This document shows positions 14,134-14,198 of a DNA stretch of 14,198 nt, piece after piece (the stretch's first letter is position 1; every line of letters starts with the position of its first letter). Both the position numbers and the translations under genes were made by a program. Below the pieces are notes generated by a model, which saw only the letters and a list, made by a program, of their open reading frames with translations, ran no database searches and had not been told where the DNA came from. The DNA is from a bacterium (GTDB lineage: Archaea > Thermoplasmatota > Thermoplasmata > Lutacidiplasmatales > UBA184). Location of the stretch: contig JAKBKR010000016.1 of the NCBI GenBank assembly GCA_021832495.1, positions 1-14,198 on the forward strand, read 5' to 3'.

Positions 14134-14198
14134 ATGAATTATAGACTGAGGAACATCTCAGTACTAGCGCTGATTGTGATTGCATGGGTCATAGTGGG
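14134..14198 (+). CDS. N-terminus of an exported or membrane protein (cut by window edge)
   Basis: From ATG 14134 the frame is open to the window edge and reads MNYRLRNISVLALIVIAWVIV: two arginines, then an unbroken hydrophobic stretch. This is the shape of a signal peptide or first membrane helix. An in-frame GTG directly before the ATG is an alternative start. An AT-rich patch with TTTATC lies just upstream. It continues the run of plus-strand envelope genes. Only 21 codons are visible, so identity cannot be judged. Confidence 0.5.
   Translation, partial: MNYRLRNISVLALIVIAWVIV

Noticed and set aside
1..14198. tRNA, rRNA, CRISPR arrays, insertion sequences
   Set aside because: I looked for T-arm-like GTTCGA-type motifs with matching acceptor stems, regularly spaced direct repeats, and transposase-like proteins with terminal repeats, and found none. 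A tRNAscan-SE and Infernal run would settle the RNA part.

Overview
The window looks archaeal and moderately GC-rich. The evidence is an HTH regulator with a FilR1-type C-terminal domain, an AbrB-PhoU fusion, a glycosylation-rich YVTN beta-propeller surface protein with a C-terminal membrane anchor, and start codons placed about 25 nt behind TATA-like boxes with no room for a leader. The gene mix (CtaB-type prenyltransferase, YVTN proteins, FilR1-type regulators) would fit a terrestrial Thermoplasmatota-like archaeon. That placement is inference; no rRNA or tRNA is visible to test it.

Left part (1-3100): the tail of an unidentified gene, then a FilR1-type regulator (minus) facing away from a two-gene ABC exporter (ATPase plus ABC-2 permease, plus strand). 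The space between them holds an inverted repeat that overlaps the regulator's TATA-like box, so the regulator may control itself and the exporter. Middle-left (3269-4537): a stand-alone Fic protein with an intact catalytic motif, an intact inhibitory motif and a C-terminal winged helix, converging on the permease across a hairpin. It is followed by about 480 bp of non-coding DNA.

Middle (5020-9006, all minus): an AbrB-PhoU regulator, then a 12-helix membrane protein I cannot assign to a named family, then a clear protoheme IX farnesyltransferase (CtaB) 37 bp behind it with a strong ribosome binding site. The membrane protein has histidines in or near its helices, including an H-x-H pair, and is co-directional with a heme-modifying enzyme. 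It is the best candidate for an undescribed heme protein or divergent respiratory subunit.

Right part (9352-14198, all plus): a possible 35-residue membrane peptide, a two-helix protein with a PH-like domain, a large YVTN surface protein, a second two-helix PH-like protein that shares a C-terminal motif with the first, a small four-helix protein, and the signal-like N-terminus of another gene cut by the window edge. This is a cell-envelope cluster in which two related small membrane proteins bracket the surface protein. Several intergenic hairpins occur here; the strongest is at 13376-13412.
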